Shown here piece by piece: positions 33,373 to 46,090 of a DNA stretch of 64,000 bases. This DNA is from Sthenelais limicola. Taxonomy: Eukaryota > Annelida > Polychaeta > Phyllodocida > Sigalionidae. The stretch lies in NCBI GenBank assembly GCA_942159475.1, contig OW804097.1:33244298-33308297 (forward strand), written 5' to 3'. Within the stretch, counting starts at the first letter, position 1. Each line of letters opens with the position of its first letter. The notes beneath the pieces were generated by a model, which was given only the letters and a program-made list of their open reading frames with translations, was not told where the DNA came from and made no database searches. The position numbers and the translations under genes were made by a program.

Positions 33373-34108
33373 ATGAGCGTTAGTTTTCTTATCAGACTTA
33401 TCAGACTTTATCCTTGAATGCCCATGGAAAATCGATGTACTGTATGAAAGTGTATTCAATAAAATGTATCTAAAGATGCCATGCAAAAATCAATCTTGTG
33501 ATTCCTAACAGGTGTAAATATTATTTCTAATGTTTCAGTTTTCTTTGTATAGATACAGGTTCACAGATGTTTGAAAAAGGACTTGGCCCCAAAATCTCTT
33601 TTGGGTGTTGTTTGTTTGTGATCAATGTATAATTTAAAAAAAAAGAAAATGTATAATTCAAAAGAGGTGTGTGTTCCAAACATGGTATACACCAAAGAAA
33701 TAAATCGCATACAAATTAACCGAATTGGCTATAATCTAGACCATGATATCTTTTAGACCTTCAATTATCGAAGAAGGTAATCATTGGGTTCTAATGTCAT
33801 CAGATTCGCGATTTTGTCTGGAAATTTCGGTTCTCAAACACTGAACATGAAAGGCATATTAATCAATGCCCGGCAACCCGGCATTCTTCCCAACATAATT
33901 TCGGTCATCATGAGCATAAACTGAATTTTTCAAAAAAATGATATTGCAATAATTATCGACCAATAATAGCCTAAATACATTCCAATCAAATGATGAATGC
34001 ATCCAACAGGTGCATTGGTTTATGACTCATTAAAACCCTTCGTTGTAACAAACAATGATAAAAATCCGAGGCGCTAGAATTGTTTTCTCCTTGTTCCTAC
34101 CTGTATAT
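33373..34108. other. Unassigned sequence
   Basis: No repeat or gene recognised. Confidence 0.5.
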
Positions 34109-34343
34109 GGATCAGATTTTCAGAAAATGTACAATTCACCTTCACCAATCTTCTCAAATAACCCACATTTCAGACAAAAATAAAGTTCAAAATACAGTTC
34201 AACCTAACCAAACAGATTGCTAGAATCAATGCAATGCCGAATATACTCGAATTTACCTAGTATTGACCAAATCGCAGTCTAATTTTACAGAATTTACTAA
34301 ATGTGTAGAGTTGCCAATTGTACATCTTCTGAAAATCTGACCC
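34109..34343 (-). mobile_element. MITE-A copy A-27 (A-I)
   Basis: Left end GGATCAG; perfect ATAT flanks. Confidence 0.94.
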
Positions 34344-35053
34344 ATATATTGGAAATGCCCTCTAGCGGGGGGAAACAGGTGCGAGCCCATAAAGCCCCCG
34401 ACTCATTTAACCCTCACCTGACGAAGCTGCCAGTGCCTCCAGGGGCAAACACTTGTACTAACGACTTTAACCCTGTTTTTAACAAAACCCGCTTGATTTT
34501 AATGCCACGTTAACATGTAGTGGAAGGAGAAATGACTAATCACGGTCAAGTCTGCCTTGTAATTTTGAATACAAAAAGACCTTCGAAAGAATGCTTTTCA
34601 TTACCAGTTGACCATACCCATTTCGATAAATGATATTTATCACACTCAGTCCTATGCTTTATTGAATTCTAAAGTCATGCTTGCAAGAATTCTTATCTAT
34701 TATAAAGTGGACTGTTAGAATTACTTTTGTCAAAACCAGACAATGTGTTAGAAAGCAATAGGAGTTTCAAAAACACTAAAGATCTATGTATATAATGTTC
34801 TGCCTTTCACAAGTTTAATACCCTGGCGCAAATTATATAATGTCAAGATACACCATTCGGACAGTTTATTTGAATTGTGTGGATCCTCACACAAAAGTCC
34901 AGGTAAGGGTTATTTATGATTAATCCATAGGGGGAGAAGAGAGAGAGTGTAATGATATGCTAAACATCTACAGTCGATTTCCATCCATGGGGAGGAACAG
35001 TGACAGCATAACCATCATATAAATGATCCTTTCAAGGGAGGTATCACATATAT
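34344..35053. other. Unassigned sequence
   Basis: Nothing recognised. Confidence 0.5.
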
Positions 35054-35287
35054 GGGTCAGATTTTCAGAAAATGTACGACTGGCAGCTCTACACATTTAG
35101 GAAATTCTCCTAAATCAGGCTGAAAAATGAAGAATGCCGGGTATATCTGAGTATATTGGTATCGCATTGATTAATAGTATCAGTTCTGTTATGTTAAACT
35201 GCATTTTGAAGCTCATTTTTGTCTTAAATGTGGGTTATTTGAGAGGATTGGTGAAGGCGAATTGTACATTTTCTGAAAATCTGACAC
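35054..35287 (+). mobile_element. MITE-A copy A-28 (A-II)
   Basis: Right end CTGACAC; perfect ATAT flanks. Confidence 0.94.
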
Positions 35288-36239
35288 ATATAGCCATTTG
35301 ACAGGGGCCCCATTTCTCTATGTGTGGTTCTGCATCATAGGCAGGACTTTTCTCCCATTTCTCATCGTCTAAGTACCATCCCCAACCGACATGACCTTCA
35401 GCTTCCTACCAGCAGGTGGCTCTTCAGGTCGTCAAGGCGGAGGTGACGTTTGCTCATGCGCAGTGACGTGAGGGTGTCATTGGTGGTAAGGTGGCTTGCT
35501 GGGAGTTCTTCTCGTGGGGAGCGCGGGGGCGGGGGGGGGGGGGGGGGAGGGCAGTGTAAGATGTATACGATCTGCTATATACCACCTCCCCCTCTCCACT
35601 TTCCTTCCTCCCACCCTCCAATCTTCAAAGTCCCTGATTAACTTGTCACCTGCGTATGAAGAATAACTGAACGATTATTGTTGCTCACGTTTACAAGGAA
35701 TTACAGTTCTATCAGTCAAGTAAAACCCCACACACACCTGAGCCATTTCTGCGCCGATTTAACTGTCCCGATGCATTTTAGGATTTAACTTTCCATTTTA
35801 GGATTTAACTTTCCGTCCCGACCAATCGGGAGTTCAATTGGGAGCAATCTCATCTTCCTCTCACTGTATAAATCAAGCTACACTAATCACAAAGCTTTCA
35901 TCTGATTTAATTTTTTCAAGAACGTTACCCAAGTTTGTAGATTTAACTTGAACCCCTCGCCCAAATAAAAAACATTTCGCTGCATTCTGTTGAAATAGGT
36001 AACAACCCAAAGGGGCGAAATCGTTGGCAAAGGTAAATAATAAGAAGAAGGTGATATTGGAAAGGTTAAGAGACCAATACCTGGCTCAGCGTGGCACTGT
36101 AATGACCCCTTACCTCCCTGCGCCTCCATTCGACATCCCTCCACACACCCACCAATTGGTTCTGCCCTCTTGTCTACCCTCTCATCTTGTATCCAGCAAA
36201 TCGAATAACACCCATACCTCTTGCCCCCAATTTGCCTGT
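35288..36239. other. Unassigned sequence with poly-G run
   Basis: Contains the poly-G run listed separately. A duplicated TTTTAGGATTTAACTTTCC at about 35777-35815 lies in a CCCACACACACC...AATCGGGAG region that may be a decayed family E copy (not certain). Confidence 0.45.
35522..35555 (+). repeat. Poly-G run
   Basis: Nearly uninterrupted G for about 28 bases. Quadruplex-capable, and a likely site of assembly or length error. Confidence 0.9.
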
Positions 36240-36472
36240 GGGTCATTTTCAGAAAATGTACAATTGACCTTCACCAATCCTCTCAAATAACCCAAATTTC
36301 AGACGAAAATGAAATTCAAAATGCAGTTCAACCTAACCAAACAGATTGCTAGAATCAATGCAATGCCAAATATTCTCGAATTTACCTGGTATTGACCAAA
36401 TTGTAGCCTGATTTTGAAGAATTTATTCAAAGTGTACAGCTGCCAATTGTACATTTTCTGAAAATCTGACCC
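36240..36472 (-). mobile_element. MITE-A copy A-29 (A-I)
   Basis: Left end lacks two bases (GGGTCATTTTCAG). Flanks do not match. Confidence 0.9.
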
Positions 36473-38123
36473 TGATACTCCTTGCTCTCTCCCGAGCCCA
36501 CCAGCATTGTTCATACCTTGCCTTCACAGATCGTTAGAGCCCTCTGATTTATTAGCTCCTTAAACGCGACTGAATATAAACAACTTATTGTTAACCGACA
36601 GGAATTTGTGTCTTTTCCCGATCGTGTGAGTGGCTTTCACTCGTCTCCGCCCAGCACCATATGGCCAGCCTTGTCAAGACAAACTTAGAACGTATAATTT
36701 TGATTGTTTAAATTGTTACTCGAACTAAGATATTCTATTACTTTACGGGCGAGGGAAGACTTTGAATAACGTTCTGTCGCTTTGGTCCTTTGTTAAATGT
36801 GCTGCAAGAAAAGCGATTGAAATCTTACTCCCAATCATAATGAACATATAGCTTTCCGTTATGATTTAACTCTATTTTGTGAAGAGCTTTACCCAGAATT
36901 ATACCTCAGGCTATACAATGTGTAATTGATTGTGTTTCCAAGGTAAATGTTATCTCAAAGTCTCGTGACATGAAACATTTTTTAAAAGAAAATTATTTCT
37001 TTATATCTAAAGATGTGGAAAACGTTCTGTGTTCCACGTAAACCATTTTCTAAATCGAAATAAATACTTTATATTCAATGAGGTTAGAATAAAATGAAAA
37101 TAACTGAAATTAAAATTACCGATCCGTGGAATGAAACAATCACGACAGAAATAAAGATTGAGCATGGCAAATGTCCTGAAAATTGCCAGGTGCCTGTTTC
37201 AAAACAGATCCTTACTTAGAAAAAATGTCCTGACTATATATAAGCTATTCTAGTGGCGTCGGTGGTGGTATATGTATTCCTTTTTAATCTACTCGTCAGC
37301 ACTCACACTGTTATCAGTGATTTGTGATGAGAACAGATTTTTATCACATATCAAAAACTTGAAATATGTATGTACCATATATTATATGAAATTGCCATCA
37401 AAATTGTAATTAATTATCATGAAATTTATATAGCTAGAACTACTGACTGTCTGTTCGTATAACTTATTACTGTATATTGTATTGACTTTAATCATTCTTG
37501 TAATATAAATTTTTCTGTAAAATACCCGTTTGGCAAGTCAGGCTGTCCTGAGAATATTTTTACTGTATGTATGAAAATTTTCAATGTCCTGAATAAAATA
37601 TTTTAAAATCTAAATCTAAACTATTTTCCTTGCTTTGGTCCACAATTCCTATTTTAGAAAAGCATTGTGTCTATAACTAATTCCTTCCCCAAATGTTCCT
37701 TCCCAGCTGCTCAACAAGGAAAAATAGATAAGGAAATGTAATCTTAAATAATTAATGAAAACGTCGTATATAGGAGATGTATATAGTGATTATTTTTCTG
37801 AAATAGTTTTAAAACCTTCTCTTTAGAGGGCTTTTGACTTTTTGGGTCTCTATTTCATTCCCTAATTATTGTTGTCATTGAAACCCACTTTTCTTTGATT
37901 CAAAAAATCATTCATACAATTTTCCAAATCTCACCGCAACATTGAATTTCTTTTCTAGAAAGCGTGTTTTGATATTTTATTCCCACTTGACTAAGGTTTT
38001 TTATTTTCATATATCATTATATTACATTTCCATGCTTTGATATTGCATAAAGGAATTATGGGAGCATTCCATGATGAATCGTTTCATAGTCTGCAGAGGG
38101 AATCATCAACAGCACCACTTTGT
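36473..38123. other. Unassigned A+T-rich sequence
   Basis: 1.65 kb with only a family F fragment (37650-37748). No gene recognised. Confidence 0.5.
37650..37748 (-). mobile_element. Family F fragment F-2
   Basis: TTCCTTCCCAGCTGCTCAAC then AAGGAAAAATAGATAAGGAA matches F-3 and F-4. A GCCTGTTTCAAAACAGATCC motif about 460 bp upstream (37193) may be the other end. Boundaries unclear. Confidence 0.5.
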
Positions 38124-38323
38124 CTAGGCCCAAAGTTGAGAAAGTTCCTTCAAACGAAGGGAAAGCCTCTCGTATCAAACCACAAAGTGCCATTATAATT
38201 CCATTAAGACCGCAAAATGTCATTATATTCCCATTAAAACGCTGAGTTCTAGGCAGGGATACCGGTAAGCGAAGTAGGCTGACATACCATTCTTATCTGA
38301 TCTGAGGATTTGGACCTAGAGTG
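38124..38323 (-). mobile_element. Family C copy C-3
   Basis: Inverted copy running CTAGGCCCAAA to TTTGGACCTAGAGTG. ACTTTGT on both sides (38117-38123, 38324-38330) is a 7-bp duplication, matching the size at C-1. Confidence 0.85.
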
Positions 38324-38523
38324 ACTTTGTCTATGTCCAATTACTCAATCTATAATGGTTATATGCTGCTGCTCCCTCAACTGAGACCAAATGGAAATAA
38401 AACCAGTGTAAACAAACTCTTTAATAATATGGCATTGGAACAAGGCTATGGAAATAAGAAGTGTTAATATCTTAGATGATTTGCCCAGTAAGAACTGACC
38501 TCTGAGGAAATCTGCTTTAATAC

Positions 38524-38728
38524 AGGCAGCTCTACACATTTAGGAAATTTTCCTAAATTAGGCTGAAAAATGATGAATACCAGGTATATCTGATATTTGG
38601 TATCACATTGATTTAAAGTATCAGTTCTGTTATGTTACACTGCATTTTGAAGCTTATTTCTGTCTTAAATCTGGGTTATTTGAGAGGATTGGTCAGGGCG
38701 AATTGTACATTTTCTGAAAATCTGACAC
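38524..38728 (+). mobile_element. MITE-A copy A-30 (A-II, left terminus lost)
   Basis: Begins at GGCAGCTCTACACATTTAGG without its terminal repeat; right end CTGACAC. Confidence 0.88.
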
Positions 38729-39673
38729 ATTTACACATTGGACCCAATGTCAGTTCATCATCTCATTTACTGGTTTGACTTCAGTCATTTACACATGGCC
38801 TGAGATAGGCCAGCGTGGTTTGCGGTCCTCCCAGGGGACAAAGTGTCCTTTCGGTTTTGTGGTTGTTGGCTATAGAAATTATACCTCTTCCCGGGTTAGT
38901 GCGTTCGTTCTCTTGGAAACGTTCCACTTAGGCATTTTTGTCATTTCGCTGATGAATGAAATACATATTTTCTGCTAATCAGTGCTAAGTATAAACGCTA
39001 TTGACGGTGTCACTGAATACCATTGTATTTATCATTAAAGTTGGGTTACCAGATAATTTCCGTCAAAATAATAATAAGAAATATTTTTTATTTTGTGTTA
39101 TATTCATTGCCAACCCACCCAAAAGTAACCAAGATGGAATATTTAACGATTTGGAGCTCTGACTACTTGATGAAGTTGAAGATTTTGGAATTGCACTGCC
39201 ATGACACTCCTACCTGTATAAAGAGTGTAAGGGACTGTAAAGGTGTACCTTTTTACTCAAACTGCCATTGTAGCACAGCAAAATACAAAAGGTAAAGGCA
39301 CATATATCCATGAAAAACCGAGTAAATACCAATAAATAATGATGCAATTTCGAGAAAATTAATGATTTCATGATTAACCGAGGAAAGAGTAATTTGTCTT
39401 AATCAATCTCCAGGATTTGTACTGAGAATATCACTATTGTAAAATGGGTAAGCCCGATTAAAAGAATGGAAAAACATCTAATGGGCATTGTGTGTATTAT
39501 TTTATTTCCTCAATATACTGATTGGGTGGTAAGCTCATTCCCATATCCAACGTGAAAATTAAAATGATCAATACACAAATTAGAAGATACCAGGATAGTT
39601 TTTTTGGGCATGGAATGAATAAATATTACAAGCAATCAATATCTAAGATGGACTTGAAGGCATTACTATTCAT
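38729..39673. other. Unassigned sequence
   Basis: The 90-codon frame at 39023-39295 has no recognisable domain. Confidence 0.5.
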
Positions 39674-39908
39674 GGGTCAGATTTTCAGAAAATGTACAAT
39701 TCGCCTTCACCAATCCTCTAAAATAACTCACATTTAAGACAAAAATAAGCTTCAAAATGCAGTTTAACATAACAGAACCGATACTATAAATCAATGCGAT
39801 ACCAAATATACTCAGATATACCCGGTATTCTTCATTTTCCAGCCTAATTTAGCAGAATTTCCTGAATGTGCAGAACTGCTAATTGTACATTTTCTGAAAA
39901 TCTGACCC
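39674..39908 (-). mobile_element. MITE-A copy A-31 (A-II)
   Basis: Complete; perfect TCAT duplication (39670-39673, 39909-39912). Confidence 0.95.
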
Positions 39909-40271
39909 TCATGATGTTTTCCTTCAATAAATCTTGCCTCTCCACTCTGTATGAGGCGCCTTTCATCCATTGTTTGAAGGTCTCTTGTTGATTGCTTGCT
40001 GTTACTTTCCCTTGCATCGGGAAGCCGCAAGCAGTCAGAAAGGGACTGGGCAGAGGTCAATGATGGACACCTGTGACCATCGCCCTCCTCCTGGGATTTC
40101 TTCCCACGACTTTGCCAAGGTAGAGCACGCACTTTGGCCACCTCCTGTGCGTGCAGGTATACCACAGTGTCCCTCCGTCCGATAGCTTGACCAGCAGGGA
40201 GTATGGTGGTCACCTCGGCTTAATCTTCCCTTGGGGGTATCAAAAGACAGTGTTCAAGGAACTGGTATAAT
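39909..40271. other. Unassigned sequence
   Basis: Moderate G+C. The 133-codon minus frame (39812-40213) runs into MITE-A A-31, so it is not a normal gene end. Confidence 0.45.
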
Positions 40272-40505
40272 GGGCAGATTTTCAGAAAATGTACAATTGG
40301 CAGCTGTACGCATTTAGTGAATTCTGCTAAATTAGACTGCAATTTTGTCAATATTAGGTAAATTCGATTATATTTGGCATTTCATTGATTCTAGCAATCT
40401 GTCTGGTTAGCTTGAACTGTATTTTGAACTTTATTTTCGTCTGAAATGTGGGTTATTTGAGAAGATTGGTGAAGGTGAATTGTACATTTTCTGAAAATCT
40501 GACCC
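40272..40505 (+). mobile_element. MITE-A copy A-32 (A-I)
   Basis: Left end GGGCAG (T lost); otherwise complete. Flanks TAAT and ATAT. Confidence 0.92.
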
Positions 40506-42491
40506 ATATCCGTAGCGGCATATCTCCCAGATTTTTCTCCTCAAAGGACATATATACCTGCGGTGATTACTGGGTATGAAATGAACCCCAAGGATGCAGA
40601 ACCATTAGATTAATGAGACGAGCACATATCAAAGAGTGGGCTTATTGGGTAATTATAAGCAATATATTACCCCACCGAGACACACGATAGGTAAATGAAC
40701 GTGAAATAATGTGGTTTTAAACTGGCGTTTGATCAAAGTGGTTTTATGACGTAATCTTAGTGGGAGGTCCTGTAAAATGTAAAAGCCTTGGAGGCAGGCT
40801 GTCCAGGTGCCCTTCCCGAGAATAGATGATGTAAAATTGAAAGTATACATCTTATGAACAGGTTGATATATAATACTCATCTTTACAGTACCTAGTGAGT
40901 TCAAAGGATCAAAATTAGGCCCATTTCTATATAATATATCATCTCTTATAGTAGACGCCCTACCTTTTGCGGCGAAGACATTATTAGTTATTTCACTCAT
41001 AATTGGTACTTTATCGGAGCAGAGTTAAATAATTTTGCGAGAAAAACAATGTTTTTCCATGAATTGCTGCCTTATTTTCTCTATTTAGAGGTGGTAAGTC
41101 GTAGGTACTTGATTCTAAGGTAAGTAATTCTCTCCCCGCAAGGTGGTATTTATAAATATAAAGCCGAATCACGCACAATAAGTTGCTAGAAGATGTTATA
41201 ACTCTTGCTAGGGGCCTGGTTCATAACAAATTCTTACTTTTTTTTAACACATTTTTATTCAGAAAATACAATCGGACACTTTTGACACAGGGACATGCCA
41301 GGTCTTTCCACTGACTGCCGACCTTCCTATCTTTGAAATGATTGTTACAAAATTACAAAAGTAATAATCCCTATATAGGGCTTAACAATAACAAAACTTT
41401 GGATGGGATGGGTAAGTACAGATGAGAAAAACATTATAAAAAACCCGATGGCGGTACTAGCTAACAAATGATGAAAATAAAAACCATTCTTTATTCTGAA
41501 ACAATGAAGTATTGACCAGTGATATTATATTATTATAATGAATAAAAACCTTCCTTTATTCTGATATTATATTATTATTATGAATAAAAACCTTTCTTTA
41601 TTCTGATATTACATTATTATAATGAATAAAAACCTTTCTTTATTCTGAAATATTTCATTCAGTCTGTCAACAGAATCATTTCTTCACGGGGTAGATAACA
41701 CATAAGAATACATCTGACCCTCTCCTTCCTTTATTCTGAAACAATGAAGTATTGACCAGTGTTAGTTTCAAACATGTCCAGGCGGCATAACTACACCTGG
41801 CTTTTGCATTTCTCCTGGGAAGCAATGCCGCTGCCAGCGGCTTACTGACCACTGGTGACCACTGGTCACTCGTGTGAAGGCCTCTACCGGCTCTTGTCCC
41901 CGGGGTCACCAAGGTTACATACATGGCCTGAGAAAGTCCAGGGGGTGTCAAGTATACCCTCAGGAGCAATCCTTAGAAGCGTATGATCTCATTACAATTG
42001 TTGCTTTCATTTAACTCAAGAGGAAAACAACAGAAAGGCACTACTGCCGCGACCTTTTCTTCAGGTGCAATCCTAGGGTACAGAGGGTTTGTTGTTAACC
42101 TCCCTCTTCTTGGGATATTGATTTAAGGTAGTTTCTCTTAACAAAGAGTTTTTGGTCTCTTTCTTCAATGCTGACTATCAAAAGGTTGAAGGTGAAGTGG
42201 AAAATTGAACCACTCATAAAACACATATGGGAAAACTATATTTTGTTTTCCTTGACCAAACAGGCGTGTTATTAATTTGTCATGCAAGCACGGCGATATT
42301 AACTAAAAAGGTAAATTACTTTTCTAGAATTAGGCAAAAAAGATTGACATCAACGTAATACCCTTTAAATACCTTTACTTCAGTATTACTTTTTATCCTC
42401 ATTAGAAAACCGGAGATGGGTCTCAACTGTTAATTGTTATCTTTATCATCATTACCAACAATTTTATGGATATACACTGATTTCGATTTAT
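40506..42491. other. Mostly unassigned sequence with tandem repeats
   Basis: A 115-codon minus-strand frame (40653-41000) starts MSEITNNVFAAKG; unrecognised and within chance length. A GGGGCCTGGTTCATAACA motif at about 41213 resembles family F termini. The tandem block is listed separately. Confidence 0.45.
41478..41762 (+). repeat. 46-48 bp tandem repeat block
   Basis: Units contain ATGAATAAAAACCTTTCTTT and ATTCTGATATTATATTATTA, with about four copies from 41478 to 41650. A 34-base segment ending GAAGTATTGACCAGTG occurs twice, exactly 240 bp apart (ends 41521 and 41761). Confidence 0.9.
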
Positions 42492-42726
42492 GGTTCAGAT
42501 TTTCAGAAAATGTACAATTGGCAGCTGTACACCTTTAGTAAATTCTGCAAAATTAGGCTGCAATTTGGTCAATACTAGGTAAATTCGAGAATATTCGGCA
42601 TTGCATTGATTCAAGCCATCTGTTTGGTTAGGTTGAACTGTATTTTGAACTTTATTTTCGTCTGAAATCTGGGTTATTTGAGAAGATTGGCGAAGTTGAA
42701 TTGTACATTTTCGGAAAATCTGACCC
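42492..42726 (+). mobile_element. MITE-A copy A-33 (A-I)
   Basis: Left end GGTTCAG; perfect TTAT duplication. Confidence 0.95.
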
Positions 42727-43104
42727 TTATATAGGCCTAACTGAACTACTGAAGGTGCTGCGTCGCTTCGAGCGGAATTAATCTTGGGAACCATGATTCT
42801 TACAAGATTTTTTTAAAAAACTGATGTAATAAACACCAATTGTTAGACCGACAGGTGTACGTGGGGGCAAATTAATGCTTGTAATGTCTGTATTGAGTTC
42901 CTTTAGTCTGTCTGAATCAACACGATACCGTATTTCCACGAATGAGAAGTTGCTTTCTTTGTTGTTTGATTTATTTCAACATATACAGCTTACCTGTTTA
43001 TAATCTAGCCCTTATTTCCGAGTTTAAACTCTTGCTTTTATTGATTTTCTTACTTCAAATTATTTTGTCTGCTCTAAGATCTGTTCACCAACTTACAGAC
43101 TATA
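42727..43104. other. Unassigned sequence
   Basis: Nothing recognised. Confidence 0.5.
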
Positions 43105-43516
43105 TGTGATGTGTTTCAGGAAAGTAAGTCATAAGTCGCAAAATTGATATTTTTCAAAGTGTTTTTTTTTCACAAGATCACATCATTGGAATGTTCTGAT
43201 TTTTGGAGAGTTTATCATTTATAGTTATATCAATCGATGTATCAAATTTCGGGACACTATATGTAGTATATCCTTTCGTTTTAAAGGTCCTCATATGGAC
43301 TATATCTAGTTACTTTACTGTTTATTAACCCCCAGAAATATTGGAAACCTTTTTTTTCAAAAACGAAAATATCAAACTTAAAATCTAGAAATACTTATTA
43401 GAGTATTAGACTGTTTACTACCATTGGAATCGGCTTGTTCTCATCTTTTCAAATATAATGGTATCTCAAAATCTATTTTTTGCGACTTATGACTCATTTT
43501 CCTGAAACACGTCACA
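43105..43516 (+). mobile_element. Family B copy B-7
   Basis: Complete 412-bp copy, TGTGATGTGTTTCAGGAAAG to CACGTCACA. TATA and TATT lie outside the ends. Confidence 0.93.
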
Positions 43517-44068
43517 TATTGGTCCTTTTACGGGTGTTCAGATATTCAAAAGCTATTGTTATAATTTATGCCACTGAAATGCTTCTCTAAATGTGGACAC
43601 AGATGAGAGGGGACAGATGTTACCTGCCTCCAACTCGTGAAGTCCACCTCAATTTCCCCCACAATCCATCATCCTGTCATAATTTGCATGTTTCACCCTA
43701 GTCATTACAGACCCTGTGACCATGCGGGAGGGGATGAGCGATAATCAGTTGAAACCTCCATACTCATCATACACTGACCTCGGAATGGGGTGGAAAAGAT
43801 AATGCTAAGTTAACATCAGCTTCGGAGTTGTCGCATGCTTTAACCAATTGTTAGAAGTTAGAGGTTTCATTAATTTTCTCCCTCTGCGTCCCTGGCGTCC
43901 ATTGTAATTTGAAAAAGTGATTTTCGTGAGGGCTTTAAAGGTGGCATGGTGATAACTATGACGTTGCTACTAATTGCAAAATAGCCTTAATTTAAATGGA
44001 GTTACTGAGGTCGTTTGCTTAATTGGCTTAGGCGTGTTGTGAAAAGGCGAGATCACTTTTCAAATACA
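43517..44068. other. Unassigned sequence
   Basis: Nothing recognised. Confidence 0.5.
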
Positions 44069-44293
44069 GGGGTGAAGTCACAAGAAAATGTACAATTCAC
44101 TTTCACCAATCCTCCCAAATAACCCAAATTTCAGACGAAAATAAAGTTCAAAATACAGTTCAGCCGAACCAAACAGATGGCTTGAATCAATGCAATGCCA
44201 AATATACTCGAATTTACCTAGTTCTGGCCAAATTGCACGGAATTTACCAAATTTATACAGCTGCCAATTGTACATTTTCTGAAAATCTTACCC
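44069..44293 (-). mobile_element. MITE-A copy A-34 (A-I interior, GGGTGAAGTC left end)
   Basis: Left end GGGGTGAAGTCACAAG, right end GAAAATCTTACCC. The mixed termini resemble A-16 and A-37. Confidence 0.88.
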
Positions 44294-44350
44294 TGTTAAC
44301 ATCATCACTGTGCCAACACCTACGTTATGATATAAATACATGATGTGGTG

Positions 44351-44470
44351 AACCAATGCAATGCCAAATATACTCAAATTTACCTAGTATTGACCAAATT
44401 GCAGCCTAATTTAGCAGAATTTACTAAATGTGTACAGCTGCCAATTGTACATTTTCTGAAAATCTGACCC
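44351..44470 (-). mobile_element. MITE-A fragment A-35 (half element)
   Basis: Only the half from AACCAATGCAATGCC to the terminal CTGACCC. It is cut at the middle of the element, the same point where A-36 ends. Confidence 0.9.
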
Positions 44471-44789
44471 ATATTAACCAAAATAGCCACCACGCCACCA
44501 CAAGACACTCAGGAATTTCGAGTAAATTTCTGAAATTCTGAAAGCCTGTATTTACAACAATGTTTCAAACTTATCAACACTAAAGGATAGCGTAATTTTA
44601 ACCGTGGTAAATTGTTCAAAACCATAGCCTACACGTATGTAAAGAATATCTGTCTCTAGTTCAAAGGAAACAAATTGTGAACTTAATTAACACGATTAAT
44701 ATCCCTTAGGAAAGGCTTGTCACCTTGTCCCCACGTTAATAAACAACATACAATTCTTCCATAAATTGTTCTTTGCTAAGCTATTTCTC

Positions 44790-44930
44790 AGGTAGGCAAT
44801 TCCTACTGTATGAATGTAGAGTTAGAATTGCCTGTGTGGCAAATTCCTTTTCTAAAAGTTCCTTGCCAGCTGCTTAGCAAGGAAAAAGTAGCTAAGGAAG
44901 GAAAATAGGTCCGTTTTATGCAACGGCCTC
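44790..44930 (-). mobile_element. Family F copy F-3
   Basis: GGTAGGCAATTCCTACTGT at one end. CAGCTGCTTAGCAAGGAAAA, GTAGCTAAGGAAGG and GGTCCGTTTTATGCAACGGCC at the other. It aligns in inverse with F-1. Confidence 0.6.
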
Positions 44931-44948
44931 TGAAGAAGTGAAGTATGT

Positions 44949-45068
44949 GGGTCAGACTTTCAGAAAATGTGCAATTGGCAGCTGGACACATTTAGTAAAT
45001 TCTGCAATTAGCCTGCAATTTGGTCAATACTAGGTAAATTTGAGAATATAAATTTGGCATTGCATTAA
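44949..45068 (+). mobile_element. MITE-A fragment A-36 (half element)
   Basis: Left half only, from GGGTCAGACTTTCAG to GGCATTGCATTAA, then foreign sequence leading to family D. Confidence 0.9.
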
Positions 45069-45178
45069 TATATCTACGTCCAACAGTCCATGCCCCGCAC
45101 GCAGCATGCCTCGAGGCTCTGGAATCAATCACTTATAGACAGGATCCCAAGGATCAAGTGTGGTCCTGGGTAAGCTCG

Positions 45179-45336
45179 CAGCTCTCCCGCCCTTGATATA
45201 ACCATATTAAATGTGTTGATAAGGGCGTAAAGCAACCAATCTCACTCACTCACTCACTCCCTCTCAGCTCTCCCGCCCTTGATATAACCATATTAAATGT
45301 GTTGATAGCAACCAATCTCACTCACTCACTAACTCA
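45179..45336 (+). repeat. Family D copy D-1, internally duplicated
   Basis: Two head-to-tail units, each CAGCTCTCCCGCCCTTGATA.. to CAACCAATCTCACTCACTC. The second lacks 10 bases (AAGGGCGTAA). The tail is CACT/ACTC simple repeat. Confidence 0.88.
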
Positions 45337-46090
45337 CCAAGGATCGAGCTGGGTGGATCAACTGGCGCTTGAGAATGCCACCTGTTGCTCTTAGGTTCAA
45401 AGGCAAACCACCAGAAGGCCTCGCATTCCAGGCAACAAAATCCATCAGTCGATACACAAATAACAATATATTTGGTGTGGTTCATATTGTTGAACTAAAA
45501 CTATTCACCTTATTTTAACTCAAGTAAAGGCGTTCGGAATCAGGTGTTTAGATTTCGAGTGCATTGTCTGCCACTAAAAAAGACTTGTTCAAGGATTTCA
45601 AAGGGTTTTTATGAGGTACCTCCACAGGCTCATCACTAATTGAATGTTAATTACTTTTCAAAACACACCACCGCACCTGATACTTTGTAATTGGCGAGGA
45701 GATAAAAAGCAAAGATAGATTACTAGTAAACTCAATGTGCATGGCAAAAGATGCTTTGATTACCTTTATTAGAGATCTTTTTTACCGGGCCATATATAAC
45801 TCCCCCAGACAGGGTTGATAGCGTCTTTATTTCGCCAGGATTCCTGTCTCTGGGACATAAACAATGAATTGATGTGTATAACACTTACCATAATAACATC
45901 ACAAGCATTATTATAATTGCCTTTACCTATAAACATGGAGACAAAAGGCAGAACTCATTTTAGAAGCAACGGTTATATAGAATTCATATTATCTACCAGG
46001 GTATTAAACTATATTATGAATATAAATACTTGTTCAACTATTGTGACTGTTTTTGCCTAAGGCTACTAACATATGTTACGACATATATAT
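45337..46090. other. Unassigned sequence
   Basis: Nothing recognised. Confidence 0.5.

Noticed and set aside
35735..35860. Third family E element
   Set aside because: CCCACACACACC and AATCGGGAG motifs recall family E, but no convincing palindrome or TTAA flanks remain.
39812..40213. 133-codon minus-strand frame
   Set aside because: Its C-terminal part is MITE-A sequence; length is within chance for the window. An exon cannot be excluded but is not supported.
40653..41000. 115-codon minus-strand frame starting MSEITNNVFAAKG
   Set aside because: Unrecognised protein, A+T-rich neighbourhood, chance length; no clear splice pair.
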